From: Pseudomonas sp. 8AS | GTDB taxonomy: Bacteria > Pseudomonadota > Gammaproteobacteria > Pseudomonadales > Pseudomonadaceae | Length of the DNA stretch: 64,000 nt | Direction of reading: 5' to 3' | Assembly: GCF_902506505.1 (NCBI RefSeq) | Contig: NZ_LR733406.1 | Location: 3,490,904-3,554,903 of the forward strand | In this document: positions 20,077 through 29,275 of the stretch, piece by piece | How positions within the stretch are numbered: the stretch's first letter is position 1 | Layout of the letters: each line of letters starts with the position of its first letter | The notes under the pieces: generated by a model | The model's input: the letters and a program-made list of their open reading frames with translations, nothing else | Database searches by the model: none | What the model was told of the DNA's origin: nothing | Made by a program: the position numbers and the translations under genes

Positions 20077-21147
20077 TCAGGCGTCGGGCAGGGCGCGGTT
20101 GTACCAGTCACGGCTGGCATTGACCATGCGCACCAGAAGCAGCATCACCGGCACCTCGATCAGCACGCCGACCACCGTGGCCAGGGCCGCCCCGGATTGG
20201 AAGCCGTACAGCACGATGGCCACCGCCACCGCCAGCTCGAAGAAGTTGGAGGCCCCGATCATGGTCGACGGCCCGGCGATATCGTGACGCACCCTGAACC
20301 GGCGGTTCAGCCAGTAGCCCAGCGCGGCGATGAACAACGTCTGCAGCAACAGCGGCACGGCCAGGATGGCGATGACCAGCGGCTGCGCGACGATGGCCTG
20401 ACCCTGGAAGGAAAACAGCAGCACCAGGGTCGCCAGCAGGGCCAGGATGGAGAACGGCGCGATCTTCGCCAGTGCCCCCTGGAACGCCACCTCGCCACCA
20501 CGCAACAGGCGGGCGCGAATGAACTGGGCGATGCTCAGCGGGATGACGATGTACATCACCACCGACAGCAGCAGGGTGTCCCACGGCACCGGGATCGAAG
20601 ACACGCCGAGCAGTAAGGCGACGATGGGAGCGAAGGCGAACACCATCACCAGGTCATTGAGCGCCACCTGACTGAGGGTGAAGTTGGCGTTGCCGCGGCA
20701 CAGGTTGCTCCACACGAACACCATTGCCGTGCACGGTGCAGCCCCCAGCAGGATCAGCCCGGCCATGTAGCTGTCGATCTCCCCGGCCGGCAGCCAAGGG
20801 GTAAACACATGGCGCAGGAACAACCAGCCGAACAGCGCCATGGAGAACGGCTTGACCGCCCAGTTGACGAACAAGGTGATGCCGATCCCGGCCTTCTGCG
20901 TACGCAGTTCGCCGAGCGAGGCAAAATCGATCTTCATCAGCATCGGGATGATCATCACCCAGATCAGCAGCCCCACCGGGATATTCACATGGGCGACTTC
21001 TAATGCGCCCACGCCCTGGGCCACGGCCGGTACGAGCAACCCCAGCGCGGTGCCGGCGACGATACAGAGGAACACCCAGAGGGTCAGATAACGCTCGAAG
21101 AAGCCCAGTGGGCTGGCGGTGGTCGGTACAGCGATGGTGTCACGCAT
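20077..21147 (-). CDS. arsB: ACR3-family arsenite efflux transporter
   Basis: A 356-residue transporter with ten predicted helices. The ACR3 core is present: APCTAMVFVWSNLCRGN carrying the essential cysteine of helix 4, and GPSTMIGASNFFELAVAVAI near the C-terminus. It exports As(OH)3 driven by the proton gradient. The start at 21147 (MRDTIAVPTT) follows ACAGGA; the reading frame upstream is part of the arsO end. It is the central gene of the minus-strand arsenic run. Confidence 0.93.
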   Translation of the reverse strand: MRDTIAVPTTASPLGFFERYLTLWVFLCIVAGTALGLLVPAVAQGVGALEVAHVNIPVGLLIWVMIIPMLMKIDFASLGELRTQKAGIGITLFVNWAVKPFSMALFGWLFLRHVFTPWLPAGEIDSYMAGLILLGAAPCTAMVFVWSNLCRGNANFTLSQVALNDLVMVFAFAPIVALLLGVSSIPVPWDTLLLSVVMYIVIPLSIAQFIRARLLRGGEVAFQGALAKIAPFSILALLATLVLLFSFQGQAIVAQPLVIAILAVPLLLQTLFIAALGYWLNRRFRVRHDIAGPSTMIGASNFFELAVAVAIVLYGFQSGAALATVVGVLIEVPVMLLLVRMVNASRDWYNRALPDA

Positions 21148-21179
21148 GGATTGTCCTGTTGTGAAAGTCGCCTTGCCGG

Positions 21180-22238
21180 TCAACCCTGCAAGGCCTCGAC
21201 GATTTCATCGACCGTGCTGCGCGCAGTGCGGGTTACGCCAATCAGGGTGGCCGAGGCCGCGCCGGTCCACTCACCATAACCGACCAGCCATAGCCGCGGC
21301 TCCTTGAGCGAACGGGTGCCGGCGACGGCCACCCGGCCCTGTTCGTTGAGCACGCCCAGCGCGGCCAGGTGATCCAGCGCCGGGCGAAAGCCGGTGCACC
21401 AGATCACCGCATCCACCGGCGACTCGTGGTCGTCGGCCCAGACCACGCCGTTCGCGGTGAAGCGGGCGAACGGCCGCACCGCCTTGAGCACGCCGCGCGC
21501 GCGGGCCTCGCGCACCAGCGGCACCATGACCACATCGCCCAGGCCGCCGACCGGCTGTTCGATCTCCCGCCCCTCCTGCAGCGCCTTCCAGCGCTCGGTG
21601 GCGCGCTCGAACAGTACCCGGCCATCCACCTCGTCGGGCAGGAACAGCGGCTCCTCGGGCGTCACCCAGGTCGTCTCGGCGACCCGCGACACTTCGGCGA
21701 GAATCTGCGCCCCGGAATTGCCGCCACCGACCACCAGCACGCGCTTGCCGGCGAAGGCCCCGGGCTCGACGTAGTTGGCCGAATGCAGCTGCTCGCCGCG
21801 AAACCGCGTGGCATCGGCATAGGCCGGAATATAGGGATGGCGCCAGGTGCCGGTGGCGCTGACCACCGCCCGCGCCAGCCAGCTGCACGCCCCCGCCCGC
21901 ACCCGCAGGCCGGCGGTTGTGCGCTCGACGGCCTCGACCCACACCGGCCGCTCGACAGGCAACTGGTAGCGCTGCTCGTACTGATCCAGATAAGCGAGCA
22001 CATGGTCACGACTCGGGTAGCCTGCGGCCACCGGCGGCATCATCCAGCCGGGGATCGAACTCCAGGTCGCCGGCGAGAACAGCCGCAGCGAATTCCAGCC
22101 ATGCCGCCAGGCTCCGCCCGGCCCCTGCTCCGCATCGAGGATGACGAACGAAAGGCCGCTGCGGCGCAGGAAATACGCCACCGCCAGGGCCGCCTGGCCA
22201 CCGCCGATAATCACCACATCCACCTGGGTATCCGCCAC
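21180..22238 (-). CDS. arsO: ArsO-type flavin-dependent monooxygenase
   Basis: A 352-residue FAD/NADPH enzyme. The FAD site is [21 protein letters not shown] at the N-terminus and the NADPH site is [17 protein letters not shown] near 170. Proteins of this class next to acr3 are named ArsO and are thought to act on arsenic species or thiols, but the reaction is not firmly known. It is first in the minus-strand run arsO-acr3-permease-trx. No ArsR gene or clear ArsR palindrome lies in the 22239-22380 upstream gap. Confidence 0.85.
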   Translation of the reverse strand: MADTQVDVVIIGGGQAALAVAYFLRRSGLSFVILDAEQGPGGAWRHGWNSLRLFSPATWSSIPGWMMPPVAAGYPSRDHVLAYLDQYEQRYQLPVERPVWVEAVERTTAGLRVRAGACSWLARAVVSATGTWRHPYIPAYADATRFRGEQLHSANYVEPGAFAGKRVLVVGGGNSGAQILAEVSRVAETTWVTPEEPLFLPDEVDGRVLFERATERWKALQEGREIEQPVGGLGDVVMVPLVREARARGVLKAVRPFARFTANGVVWADDHESPVDAVIWCTGFRPALDHLAALGVLNEQGRVAVAGTRSLKEPRLWLVGYGEWTGAASATLIGVTRTARSTVDEIVEALQG

Positions 22239-22380
22239 TGTCGCCCTGCCTCCACGCCGTGCGCCACCAAAGTCCCAGCATAGCGACTGGCCGATTCGCC
22301 CTGTTGATCTGCCGCAACCCGGCTTGTCTCGCGCCGGGCCTGCGGCCTACCATCCGGCCAGCCTTTTGCCGAGCCTGCCC

Positions 22381-23382
22381 ATGCGCGAACGCACCATCGC
22401 CAGCCACTTCATCCGCGCCGCCCTGCGTGGCGCCGAGCGCCAGGGCCGTGACTGCAGCGCGTTGCTGCGCGAGCTGGGCATCCAGCCGGCGCTGCTCGAC
22501 GAGCCGCGCGCGCGCCTGGCGCCGGAGCAGTTCTCGCGCCTGATCCAGGCCCTGTGGCAGCTGCTCGACGACGAATACATGGGCTTCGGCCAGCGCCCGA
22601 GCAAGCGCGGCACCTTCGCCATGATGTGCCACGCCATCATCCACTGCCGCACCCTGGAAAGGGCCCTGGTGCGCGGCATGCTGTTCTACGGCCTGTTCCC
22701 CGACGCGCCGAGCGTGCAACTGCAGCGCGACGGCGACCAGGTGTGCCTGAGCATCGACAGTTCGCTGCTGTGGGATCCGGACCACTTCCTCACCGAAAGC
22801 CTGCTGGTGATCTGGCACCGCCTCGGCAGCTGGCTGATCGGCCAGCGCATCCGCCTGGAAGAGGCCAGCTTTGCCTACGCCGAACCGCCGCACAGCGGCG
22901 AATACGACCTGCTGTTCCCCTGCCCGCGCCGCTTCGATGCCGAACGCACCAGCCTGCAGTTCCACGCCCGCTACCTGGACATGCCGCTGCTGCAGGACGA
23001 ACGCACCCTCAAGCAGTTCCTCCAGCACTCGCCGGCCGACCTGCTGGCCCGCCCGGATGGCGGCGACAGCCTGACCAGCCGCATCCGCCGCCTGCTCGGC
23101 CGCGACTGCGCCAGCTGGCCGGACCTGGAACAGGTCGCCCAGCAACTGCACGTCAGCCCGCAGACCCTGCGCCGCCACTTGCGCGAGGAAGGCAGCAGCT
23201 TCCAGGAACTCAAGGACCACCTGCGCCGCGACCTGGCCATCTACCACCTGGGGCGCGACGAATTGTCGATCCAGGCCCTGGCCGAACAGCTCGGCTTCTC
23301 CGAACCCTCGGCCTTCCACCGCGCCTTCAAGAAATGGACCGGGCTCACCCCCGGCGCCTACCGGGCGCACCAGGACGGCTGA
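22381..23382 (+). CDS. AraC-family transcriptional regulator with arabinose-binding-type N-domain
   Basis: A 333-residue regulator. Residues about 20-205 match the large N-terminal ligand domain found in OruR/ArgR-like AraC proteins, and residues about 235-330 hold the two helix-turn-helix units (LEQVAQQLHVSPQTLRRHL and IQALAEQLGFSEPSAFHRAFKKWTG). The ligand is unknown. It is divergent from arsO but the family is not a known arsenic regulator. The start at 22381 has only a weak ribosome site, so a nearby alternative is possible. Confidence 0.85.
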   Translation: MRERTIASHFIRAALRGAERQGRDCSALLRELGIQPALLDEPRARLAPEQFSRLIQALWQLLDDEYMGFGQRPSKRGTFAMMCHAIIHCRTLERALVRGMLFYGLFPDAPSVQLQRDGDQVCLSIDSSLLWDPDHFLTESLLVIWHRLGSWLIGQRIRLEEASFAYAEPPHSGEYDLLFPCPRRFDAERTSLQFHARYLDMPLLQDERTLKQFLQHSPADLLARPDGGDSLTSRIRRLLGRDCASWPDLEQVAQQLHVSPQTLRRHLREEGSSFQELKDHLRRDLAIYHLGRDELSIQALAEQLGFSEPSAFHRAFKKWTGLTPGAYRAHQDG

Positions 23383-23411
23383 GCCACAACCCCGCCGCAT
23401 GGATGCCGCAT

Positions 23412-23918
23412 ATGACACGTAAACGCTACCTGCTACTCGCCCTGCTGCTGGCCTGGCTGCTCGCCCCCGAATGGCCGCAGGTGCCGGTGCAGGGTGCCAG
23501 CAGCAAGGACTGGCACCCCAAGAGTTTCTGGTTCGAGCCCTGGGGCCGCTCCGGCGTGCACAAGGGTATCGACATCTTCGCCCGCAGCGGCACGCCCGTG
23601 CTGGCCCCCACCTACGGCCTGGTGCTGCTGCGCGGCGAGATCGACATGGGCGGCAAGGTGCTGGTGGTGCTCGGGCCGAAATGGCGCCTGCACTACTTCG
23701 CCCACCTCGACAGCCACAGCGCCTGGCCCGGCCAACCCCTGTTGCCCGGCAGCCCGCTGGGCACGGTCGGCGACTCCGGCAACGCCCGCGGCAAACCGCC
23801 CCACCTGCACTACGCCATCGTCAGCCTGCTGCCTTACCCGTGGCGCGCCGATGGCAGCAGCCAGGGCTGGAAGAAGATGTTCTACCTCGACCCCAGCGCG
23901 ATGCTGGGCGGCAAATAG
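23412..23918 (+). CDS. M23-family metallopeptidase (LytM domain)
   Basis: A 168-residue protein with an N-terminal hydrophobic signal/anchor segment (about 5-22), then a compact LytM domain: HKGIDIFARSGTPVLAP, GPKWRLHYFAHL and PHLHYAI carry the zinc-ligand HxxxD and HxH motifs. Likely a periplasmic murein endopeptidase or an activator of one. It starts 29 bases after the AraC gene. An ATG nine bases earlier, at 23403, is also possible. Confidence 0.82.
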   Translation: MTRKRYLLLALLLAWLLAPEWPQVPVQGASSKDWHPKSFWFEPWGRSGVHKGIDIFARSGTPVLAPTYGLVLLRGEIDMGGKVLVVLGPKWRLHYFAHLDSHSAWPGQPLLPGSPLGTVGDSGNARGKPPHLHYAIVSLLPYPWRADGSSQGWKKMFYLDPSAMLGGK

Positions 23919-23978
23919 CCCATCCGCCCGGACCAGCCGCCATCAAGCCACCGCGCCCCCTATGAACGATGAAAAGTT

Positions 23979-24722
23979 TTAGCGCTTCACACAAACGAAG
24001 ATGGCGTTGCCCGACACGCCATCCCACGGCACTAACTTTTCATAATCATGTTCGAACACATGCACTGCAAAATAAGGCTGCAACAGTTGCTGCAACTCGG
24101 CGAAACTTGCAGCCACCATCGGGTGTTCATCCTGCCATGCCTGGGTCACCCCCTGCGTGGTCTTTTCGATACTGACCCTGAGCGACTGTTTGTCGCCATG
24201 CCCGCAATAGTTCCAGGCCGAACCGAAAGCAAACTCACTGCCGGCATGTTCGACGACATGCCGGACAAACGAGTTGTTATCGATCCGGTCTTTATCGACC
24301 GAGTTGAAACAGAAAACGCCACCTGCATCGAGTGCGCCATGCACACAGGCAATGCATTCGCGCAACCTGTCCAGCCCGCCGCTGTAATGGATGGAATACA
24401 GGAAGCAGGTGATCAGATCGAGGGGTTCGTCGACCGTGAAGGCACACATGTCCTGCAAGGCGAACTGCGCCTCGGGGCAGCGCAGCCGGGCGATGTCCAG
24501 CATCGGCTGGTTGATATCCAGCCCGCCGCTGCGGTAGCCGAACTCGATGAAATGGCGGACATGCGGCCCGGTGCCACAGGCCAGATCGAGGTGACGCCGG
24601 CCCGCGTTACCGAACAGCTGGTGCAGCCGGCGTACGGTGTTGCTTTGCGCCGGATAGTTGATATCGGCACACATCAGGTCGTAATAGCCGGATAAATCGG
24701 TATACAAAGCATTGGTGGACAT
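23979..24722 (-). CDS. Class I SAM-dependent methyltransferase
   Basis: A 247-residue Rossmann-fold methyltransferase with SAM motif I HLDLACGTGPHVRHF near residue 45 and GGLDINQPMLDIA as the acidic motif II region. The substrate is unknown. Base composition is visibly lower in G+C than neighbouring genes (many AAT, TTT, GAA, ATT codons), and the upstream gap is A+T rich, which suggests recent acquisition. It is a single gene on its strand. Confidence 0.82.
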   Translation of the reverse strand: MSTNALYTDLSGYYDLMCADINYPAQSNTVRRLHQLFGNAGRRHLDLACGTGPHVRHFIEFGYRSGGLDINQPMLDIARLRCPEAQFALQDMCAFTVDEPLDLITCFLYSIHYSGGLDRLRECIACVHGALDAGGVFCFNSVDKDRIDNNSFVRHVVEHAGSEFAFGSAWNYCGHGDKQSLRVSIEKTTQGVTQAWQDEHPMVAASFAELQQLLQPYFAVHVFEHDYEKLVPWDGVSGNAIFVCVKR

Positions 24723-25125
24723 GGCAATTCCGCAGACACATCAATAGTCCGCAGTATAGCAAGCAACCCGCGTGATACGGCAGGTAAAGTTTAAATGGCA
24801 GACAAAACAATTACGCCAGGCAAGCCAACACAATAATAATTTAAGTTAACCCACACTATCCGACATAGCTACCGCACAATAATTTCAGCGCCCGCAAACC
24901 AAGCAGAAGCTCCTCGCCGCAACAACCATTGTTTAATCGGACATTCAAGTAACGAAACGACCCGCCAACTTAATGCAGCGAACCTGCAACAAATCCATCC
25001 ACGTTAATTACCGGTGCAAGCCACCGCTCCCGCCAGGGTTTTGCATGAGTCACCGGCAGCCAGCGGTAGCTGGCACCGAGCCTTTGCAATAGCCTTGTCG
25101 CGCCCATCGCCAACGGAACCCCGCC
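24723..25125. other. A+T-rich gap, no gene seen
   Basis: About 400 bases of markedly lower G+C than the surrounding chromosome, without an ORF of convincing codon use or a hairpin terminator. It holds the methyltransferase promoter and that of the DUF502 gene. It may be the edge of an acquired segment, but no direct repeats or tRNA were seen. Confidence 0.5.
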
Positions 25126-25758
25126 ATGTTCAAACGCAGCTTCCACTCCCTCGCCACCACCTGGCTGGCCGGCCTGCTCGCCCTGCTGCCGCTGGCCCTG
25201 TCCCTGGCGTTGCTGGGCTGGCTGGTAAGCCTGCTGAACCAGCTGATCGGCCCCACCAGCTTCATCGGCAAGCTGTTCGCCGGGCTGGGCCAGCCCTTCG
25301 TCAGCAGCCCGTTGCTGGCCTGGCTGCTCGGCACCCTGGCGCTGCTGGTGGCGCTCTACCCGCTCGGCCTGGCCGTGCAGCTGGGCCTCAAGGGGCCGCT
25401 GCGCCGCCTGTTCGACCGCACCCTGCGGCGCATCCCGCTGCTGGGCAACCTGTATGGGCTGGCCGACCGCTTCGTCGGCCTGCTCGACCAGAAGGAAGGC
25501 GCCGACCTGGCCGCCATGCGCCCGGTCTGGTGCTTCTTCGGCGGCGACGGCACCGCCGTGCTGGCCCTGCTGCCCAACCCGCAGCCGATCGAGATCGACG
25601 GCCGCGCCTACCACGCCATCCTGGTGCCGACCGCGCCGGTGCCGGTGGGCGGCGGGCTGCTGTATGTGCCGGTGGAATGGGTCAAGCCGGCGGAAATGGG
25701 CATGGACCGCTTCACCAGCATCTACGTGTCGATGGGCATCACCCCACCCAAGGGCTAA
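25126..25758 (+). CDS. DUF502 family membrane protein
   Basis: A 210-residue protein with two N-terminal membrane segments (about 12-38 and 65-88) and a soluble C-terminal domain with the DUF502 pattern RIPLLGNLYGLADRF and VPTAPVPVGGGLLYVP. The family has no established bacterial function. The start is ATG at 25126. Confidence 0.85.
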   Translation: MFKRSFHSLATTWLAGLLALLPLALSLALLGWLVSLLNQLIGPTSFIGKLFAGLGQPFVSSPLLAWLLGTLALLVALYPLGLAVQLGLKGPLRRLFDRTLRRIPLLGNLYGLADRFVGLLDQKEGADLAAMRPVWCFFGGDGTAVLALLPNPQPIEIDGRAYHAILVPTAPVPVGGGLLYVPVEWVKPAEMGMDRFTSIYVSMGITPPKG

Positions 25759-25783
25759 AGCCTGTTCCGGCGCACGGCGCTCC

Positions 25784-26968
25784 CTACAAGCGCCGCACCG
25801 CCAGTAGCGCTAGCAGGAACAGCCCGGCCAGCGCCACCAGCAGCGCCGACCAGCCGAAGTGCTGCCAGATCCAGCCGCCGGCATAGCCGAGCACGCTGGA
25901 GCCCAGGTAGTAGGCGCACAGGTACAGCGACGAAGCCTGCGCCCGTGCCTGCCGGGCGCGCTGGCCGACCTGGCCGCTGGCCACCGCATGGGCGGCGAAG
26001 AAGCCCAGGGTGAACAGCGCCAGCCCCAGCACCAGCAGCCACAGCCAGGGCGCCGCGCACCCCAGCACGCCCAGCAGCATCAGGCCGATGCCACCCTGCA
26101 GCACCCGCCGCGCGCCGAGGCGCGTGACCAGGCGCCCGGCCCAGCCGGCGCTGAGAATGCCGCCCAGGTAGACCACGAACAGCAGGCCGATCACCGTCGC
26201 CGACAGCGAGAACGGCGGTGCAGCCAGGCGAAAGCCGACGTAGTTGAACAGCGCGACGAAGCCGCCCATCAGCAGGAAGGCCAGGAGGAACAGCAGGCGC
26301 AGTTGCGGATTGCCCAGGTGCCCGGCGAAATTGCCGAGCAGCCCGCGCAGCGACAAGGCCTGCGCCTGGAAATGCCGCGACGGCGGCAGCAGCCAGACGA
26401 ACAGCAGCAGCGCCAGCAGGCCCAGCCCGGCAATCCCGCCGAGCGCCAGCGGCCAGCCGCCGAGGTCGGCCAGCAGGCCGGCAAGCAGGCGCCCGAGCAG
26501 GCCGCCGAGGGCGGTGCCGCCGATATACAGGCCCATCGCCGCCGGCAGCGAGTCGGGGTCGAATTCCTCGCCGACATAGGCCATGGCCAGCGCCGGCAGG
26601 CCGCTCAGGGCCAGGCCCAGCAGCGCGCGCAGCACCAGCAGCCACTGCCAGCTGTCGACCAGGGCGCAGGCCAGCCCCAGCAACACGGCCAGGCCCAGGG
26701 CGGCGACCATCACCGGCTTGCGCCCCCAGCTCTCGGCCAGGGCGCCGGCCAGCAACAGGCACAGGGCCAGGCTCAGGGTGGTCAGGGACAACGCCAGGCT
26801 GCTGCTCGCCGCCGACACGGCAAAATACCCGGCCAGCAACGGCAGCAGCGGCTGCACGCAATAGAGCATGGCGAAGGTGGCAAAGCCGGCGCAGAACAGC
26901 GCCAGGGTGGCCCGTCGATAGGCGACGGTGCCGCGCACCAGGTGCGTGGAAACAGGCGAGGCAGACAT
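25784..26968 (-). CDS. MFS transporter, YnfM-like
   Basis: A 394-residue 12-helix major facilitator protein. It begins with the MFS-type LFCAGFATFAMLYCVQPLLPLLA segment and contains the loop AESWGRKPVMVAALGL, typical of the YnfM/YgaY drug-export-like branch. Substrate is unknown. It converges with the DUF502 gene and is divergent from the dienelactone hydrolase gene. Confidence 0.85.
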   Translation of the reverse strand: MSASPVSTHLVRGTVAYRRATLALFCAGFATFAMLYCVQPLLPLLAGYFAVSAASSSLALSLTTLSLALCLLLAGALAESWGRKPVMVAALGLAVLLGLACALVDSWQWLLVLRALLGLALSGLPALAMAYVGEEFDPDSLPAAMGLYIGGTALGGLLGRLLAGLLADLGGWPLALGGIAGLGLLALLLFVWLLPPSRHFQAQALSLRGLLGNFAGHLGNPQLRLLFLLAFLLMGGFVALFNYVGFRLAAPPFSLSATVIGLLFVVYLGGILSAGWAGRLVTRLGARRVLQGGIGLMLLGVLGCAAPWLWLLVLGLALFTLGFFAAHAVASGQVGQRARQARAQASSLYLCAYYLGSSVLGYAGGWIWQHFGWSALLVALAGLFLLALLAVRRL

Positions 26969-27121
26969 GCAGACTCTCGGACGGACGAGCCGATGGGAAC
27001 CTCAGGCTAGCACAGGAAAGGCTACCGATAGCAGGCTAATCTTCCCCCTTTAGCGGTGCCGGCCCCGGGGTTAACCTGCGGCTTCGCTACCACGCCAACC
27101 CCAGTCGAACGGAGAACCACC

Positions 27122-27898
27122 ATGCGCAAGTTGCTCCTCGGCCTGCTGTGCTGCAGCGCCCTGGCCCAGGCCGAAATCCAGACCCGCGAGATCCCCTACA
27201 CCGCCGCCGACGGCACCCAGTTGGTCGGCTACCACGCCTGGGACGATGCCGTCGCCGGCCAGCGTCCCGGGGTGATCGTAGTGCATGAATGGTGGGGGCT
27301 GAACGACTACGCCAAACGCCGCGCCCGCGACCTCGCCGCCCTCGGCTACAGCGCCCTGGCCGTGGACATGTACGGAGCCGGCAAACACACCAGCCACCCG
27401 GACGACGCCAAGGCCTTCATGAACGCCGCCCTGGCCGACCCGGCCACGCCCAAGGCGCGCTTCCAGGCCGGCCTCGACCTGCTCAAGGCGCAGGCGCAGA
27501 CCGACCCGGCGCGCCTGGCCGCGGTCGGCTACTGCTTCGGCGGCAAGGTGGTGCTGGACATGGCCCGCCAGGGCCTGCCGCTGGCCGCGGTGGTGAGCTT
27601 CCACGGCGCCCTGGTCACCGCCACCCCGGCCACGCCGGGCAGCGTCAAGGCCAGGGTGCTGGTCGAACACGGCGGCGCCGACAGCTTCATCACCGCGCAG
27701 CAGGTCGCCGACTTCAAGAGCGAGATGACGAAGGCCGGCGCCGACTACCGCTTCGTCGAACTGCCCGGCGCCAAGCACGGCTTCAGCAACCCGGACGCCG
27801 ACGCGCACCAGGCCCACGGCATGGATGTCGGCTACCAGAAGGAGGCCGACCAGCGCTCCTGGGCCGACATGCGGGCACTGTTCGAGGAGGTGTTCTGA
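27122..27898 (+). CDS. Dienelactone hydrolase family protein, exported
   Basis: A 258-residue alpha/beta hydrolase with a signal peptide (cleavage near AQA, residue 17). The nucleophile is C138 in GYCFGG, with the family VVHEWWGLNDY motif near 54 and a late histidine in AKHGFSNPDA, giving the Cys-Asp-His triad. The natural substrate is not known; most secreted members are not in chloroaromatic pathways. The start follows GGAGAA. Confidence 0.88.
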   Translation: MRKLLLGLLCCSALAQAEIQTREIPYTAADGTQLVGYHAWDDAVAGQRPGVIVVHEWWGLNDYAKRRARDLAALGYSALAVDMYGAGKHTSHPDDAKAFMNAALADPATPKARFQAGLDLLKAQAQTDPARLAAVGYCFGGKVVLDMARQGLPLAAVVSFHGALVTATPATPGSVKARVLVEHGGADSFITAQQVADFKSEMTKAGADYRFVELPGAKHGFSNPDADAHQAHGMDVGYQKEADQRSWADMRALFEEVF

Positions 27899-28097
27899 GC
27901 GGGCGCAACGACACCCGTCGACAACTCATGGGCAAGAAGGCTCCCTACTCGATATGGCATGGGTTCGCGGCGCGCAGGCGCGGGTAGATTGGCGTTGAGC
28001 GCAGCGAAACCCAACAGTCCGGGCTGGACCGTTGGGCTTCGTCGCGTTGCTCCTCAACCCAACCTAGGGTTTGGCGATCCGGCGGCAAACCGCAGGC

Positions 28098-28127
28098 AAA
28101 AAAAACGGGAGCCCAAACGGGCTCCCG
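28098..28127 (-). terminator. Strong minus-strand terminator with no annotated upstream gene
   Basis: A 9-bp stem CGGGAGCCC / GGGCTCCCG with a four-base loop is followed on the minus strand by eight T residues. The nearest minus-strand gene in the upstream direction is metE, more than 1.1 kb away and separated by the plus-strand pcpS gene. It therefore implies a short local transcript. Confidence 0.85.
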
Positions 28128-28130
28128 CAC

Positions 28131-28214
28131 TCATTCATCAGAGTAAAACCACAGCGGCAAATTGCCGGCCGTGGCTACAACCTCACCAGCGTTCAGTTGG
28201 AACGCGTGTCCCAT
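28131..28214 (-). ncRNA. Candidate small RNA, possibly encoding a 27-residue peptide
   Basis: Immediately upstream of the terminator at 28098-28127 the minus strand carries a 28-codon frame, ATG at 28214 to TGA at 28131, with residues such as AGEVVATAGNLPLWFYSDE and an in-frame TAG just before the ATG. No ribosome site is visible. An extended -10-like TGTTTAGAT overlaps the start, and AAGCG/CGCTT arms lie further upstream. A transcript of roughly 115 bases is predicted, as a small RNA or a leaderless micro-gene. The boundaries given are those of the frame, not of a mapped RNA. Confidence 0.4.
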
Positions 28215-28306
28215 CTAAACAGAAAACAAGCGTTTGCTCTGTAGCGCTTGGTTAACCTTTGCAAAGAAATGTAAACGGCTGGCCCGCTTCCCCGCTGCAC
28301 GGCAGA

Positions 28307-29026
28307 ATGCCGAGCATGACGTCCACAGCCATCCCCCCCTTCTGCACCCTGCTCCCCGCTGCCTGGCCGACGCCGCTTGCGCTGGCCGGCGCGCACCTGG
28401 TGCGGGCGCAGTTCGACCCGGCGCAGCTGCGCAGCGACGACTTTGCCCACTGCGCCATCGCCCCGGTCGACGGCGTGGCCAAGCGTCAGGGCGAATACCT
28501 GGCCGGGCGCCTGTGTGCGCGCCAGGCCCTGCAGCTGTTGCAGGGCCGCGCGGGCGTGCCGCAGCGCGGCGCAGACGGCGCGCCGCAGTGGCCGACCGGC
28601 AGCGTCGGCTCGATCACCCACAGCCATGGCCAGGCCGCCGCCCTGGTGGCGCACAGCCATGCCTGGCAGGGCCTGGGCCTGGACCTGGAAAAACAGCTGA
28701 GCCCGGCCCGCGCCGCCCGGCTGGCCGGAGAAATCCTCACCCCGGCCGAACTGCAGCGGGCCAGTGGGCTGGACGAACTGGCCCTGGCCCAGCGGGTGAC
28801 CCTGACCTTCTCCCTCAAGGAGAGCCTGTTCAAGGCGCTCTACCCGCTGGTGCGGCAGCGTTTCTACTTCCACGATGCCGAGCTGCTCGAGCACGCCAGC
28901 GACGGCCAGGCCCGGCTGCGCCTGCTGCTCGACCTGAGCCAGGCCTGGCCGGCCGGCAGCCAGCTGAGCGGGCAGTTCGCCAGCTTCGACGGCTACCTGC
29001 TGAGCCTGATCGCCATCGCCGCCTAG
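28307..29026 (+). CDS. pcpS: 4'-phosphopantetheinyl transferase PcpS
   Basis: A 239-residue Sfp/EntD-class enzyme that transfers phosphopantetheine from CoA to acyl and peptidyl carrier proteins. The motifs [42 protein letters not shown] and [13 protein letters not shown] supply the magnesium and CoA contacts. P. aeruginosa uses one such enzyme for both fatty acid and siderophore carrier proteins. The start could be 28307 or the ATG at 28316; neither has a strong ribosome site. Confidence 0.88.
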   Translation: MPSMTSTAIPPFCTLLPAAWPTPLALAGAHLVRAQFDPAQLRSDDFAHCAIAPVDGVAKRQGEYLAGRLCARQALQLLQGRAGVPQRGADGAPQWPTGSVGSITHSHGQAAALVAHSHAWQGLGLDLEKQLSPARAARLAGEILTPAELQRASGLDELALAQRVTLTFSLKESLFKALYPLVRQRFYFHDAELLEHASDGQARLRLLLDLSQAWPAGSQLSGQFASFDGYLLSLIAIAA

Positions 29027-29049
29027 CCGCAAACCGCCATCGAGCTGTG

Positions 29050-29121
29050 GTGGGCGCGGATTCATCCGCGCTCGGGGCCTGCTCCGAGCGGCCGGTTTAT
29101 CGCGGATAAATCCGCTCCCAC
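29050..29121. repeat. Imperfect 21-bp inverted repeat between pcpS and metE
   Basis: Arms 29050-29070 and 29101-29121 are complementary at 19 of 21 positions around GCGGATT-ATCCGCG. Further GAAGCCGCTCCCACA sequence lies at 29201-29224. It occupies the space between convergent genes and probably acts as a shared transcript end. Confidence 0.75.
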
Positions 29122-29275
29122 GGACAGCCAGAGCAGCCAGGCCCCGCACGAACCCGGTGGACGGATCTATCCGCGCGCGAGTCGCAACATGGGCCGCTCT
29201 TGCGCGACCGAAGCCGCTCCCACAGCGCTGCGCAGCAACACGGAATGGGGACAGCGCCGCCCGCAAACCCGGCGT

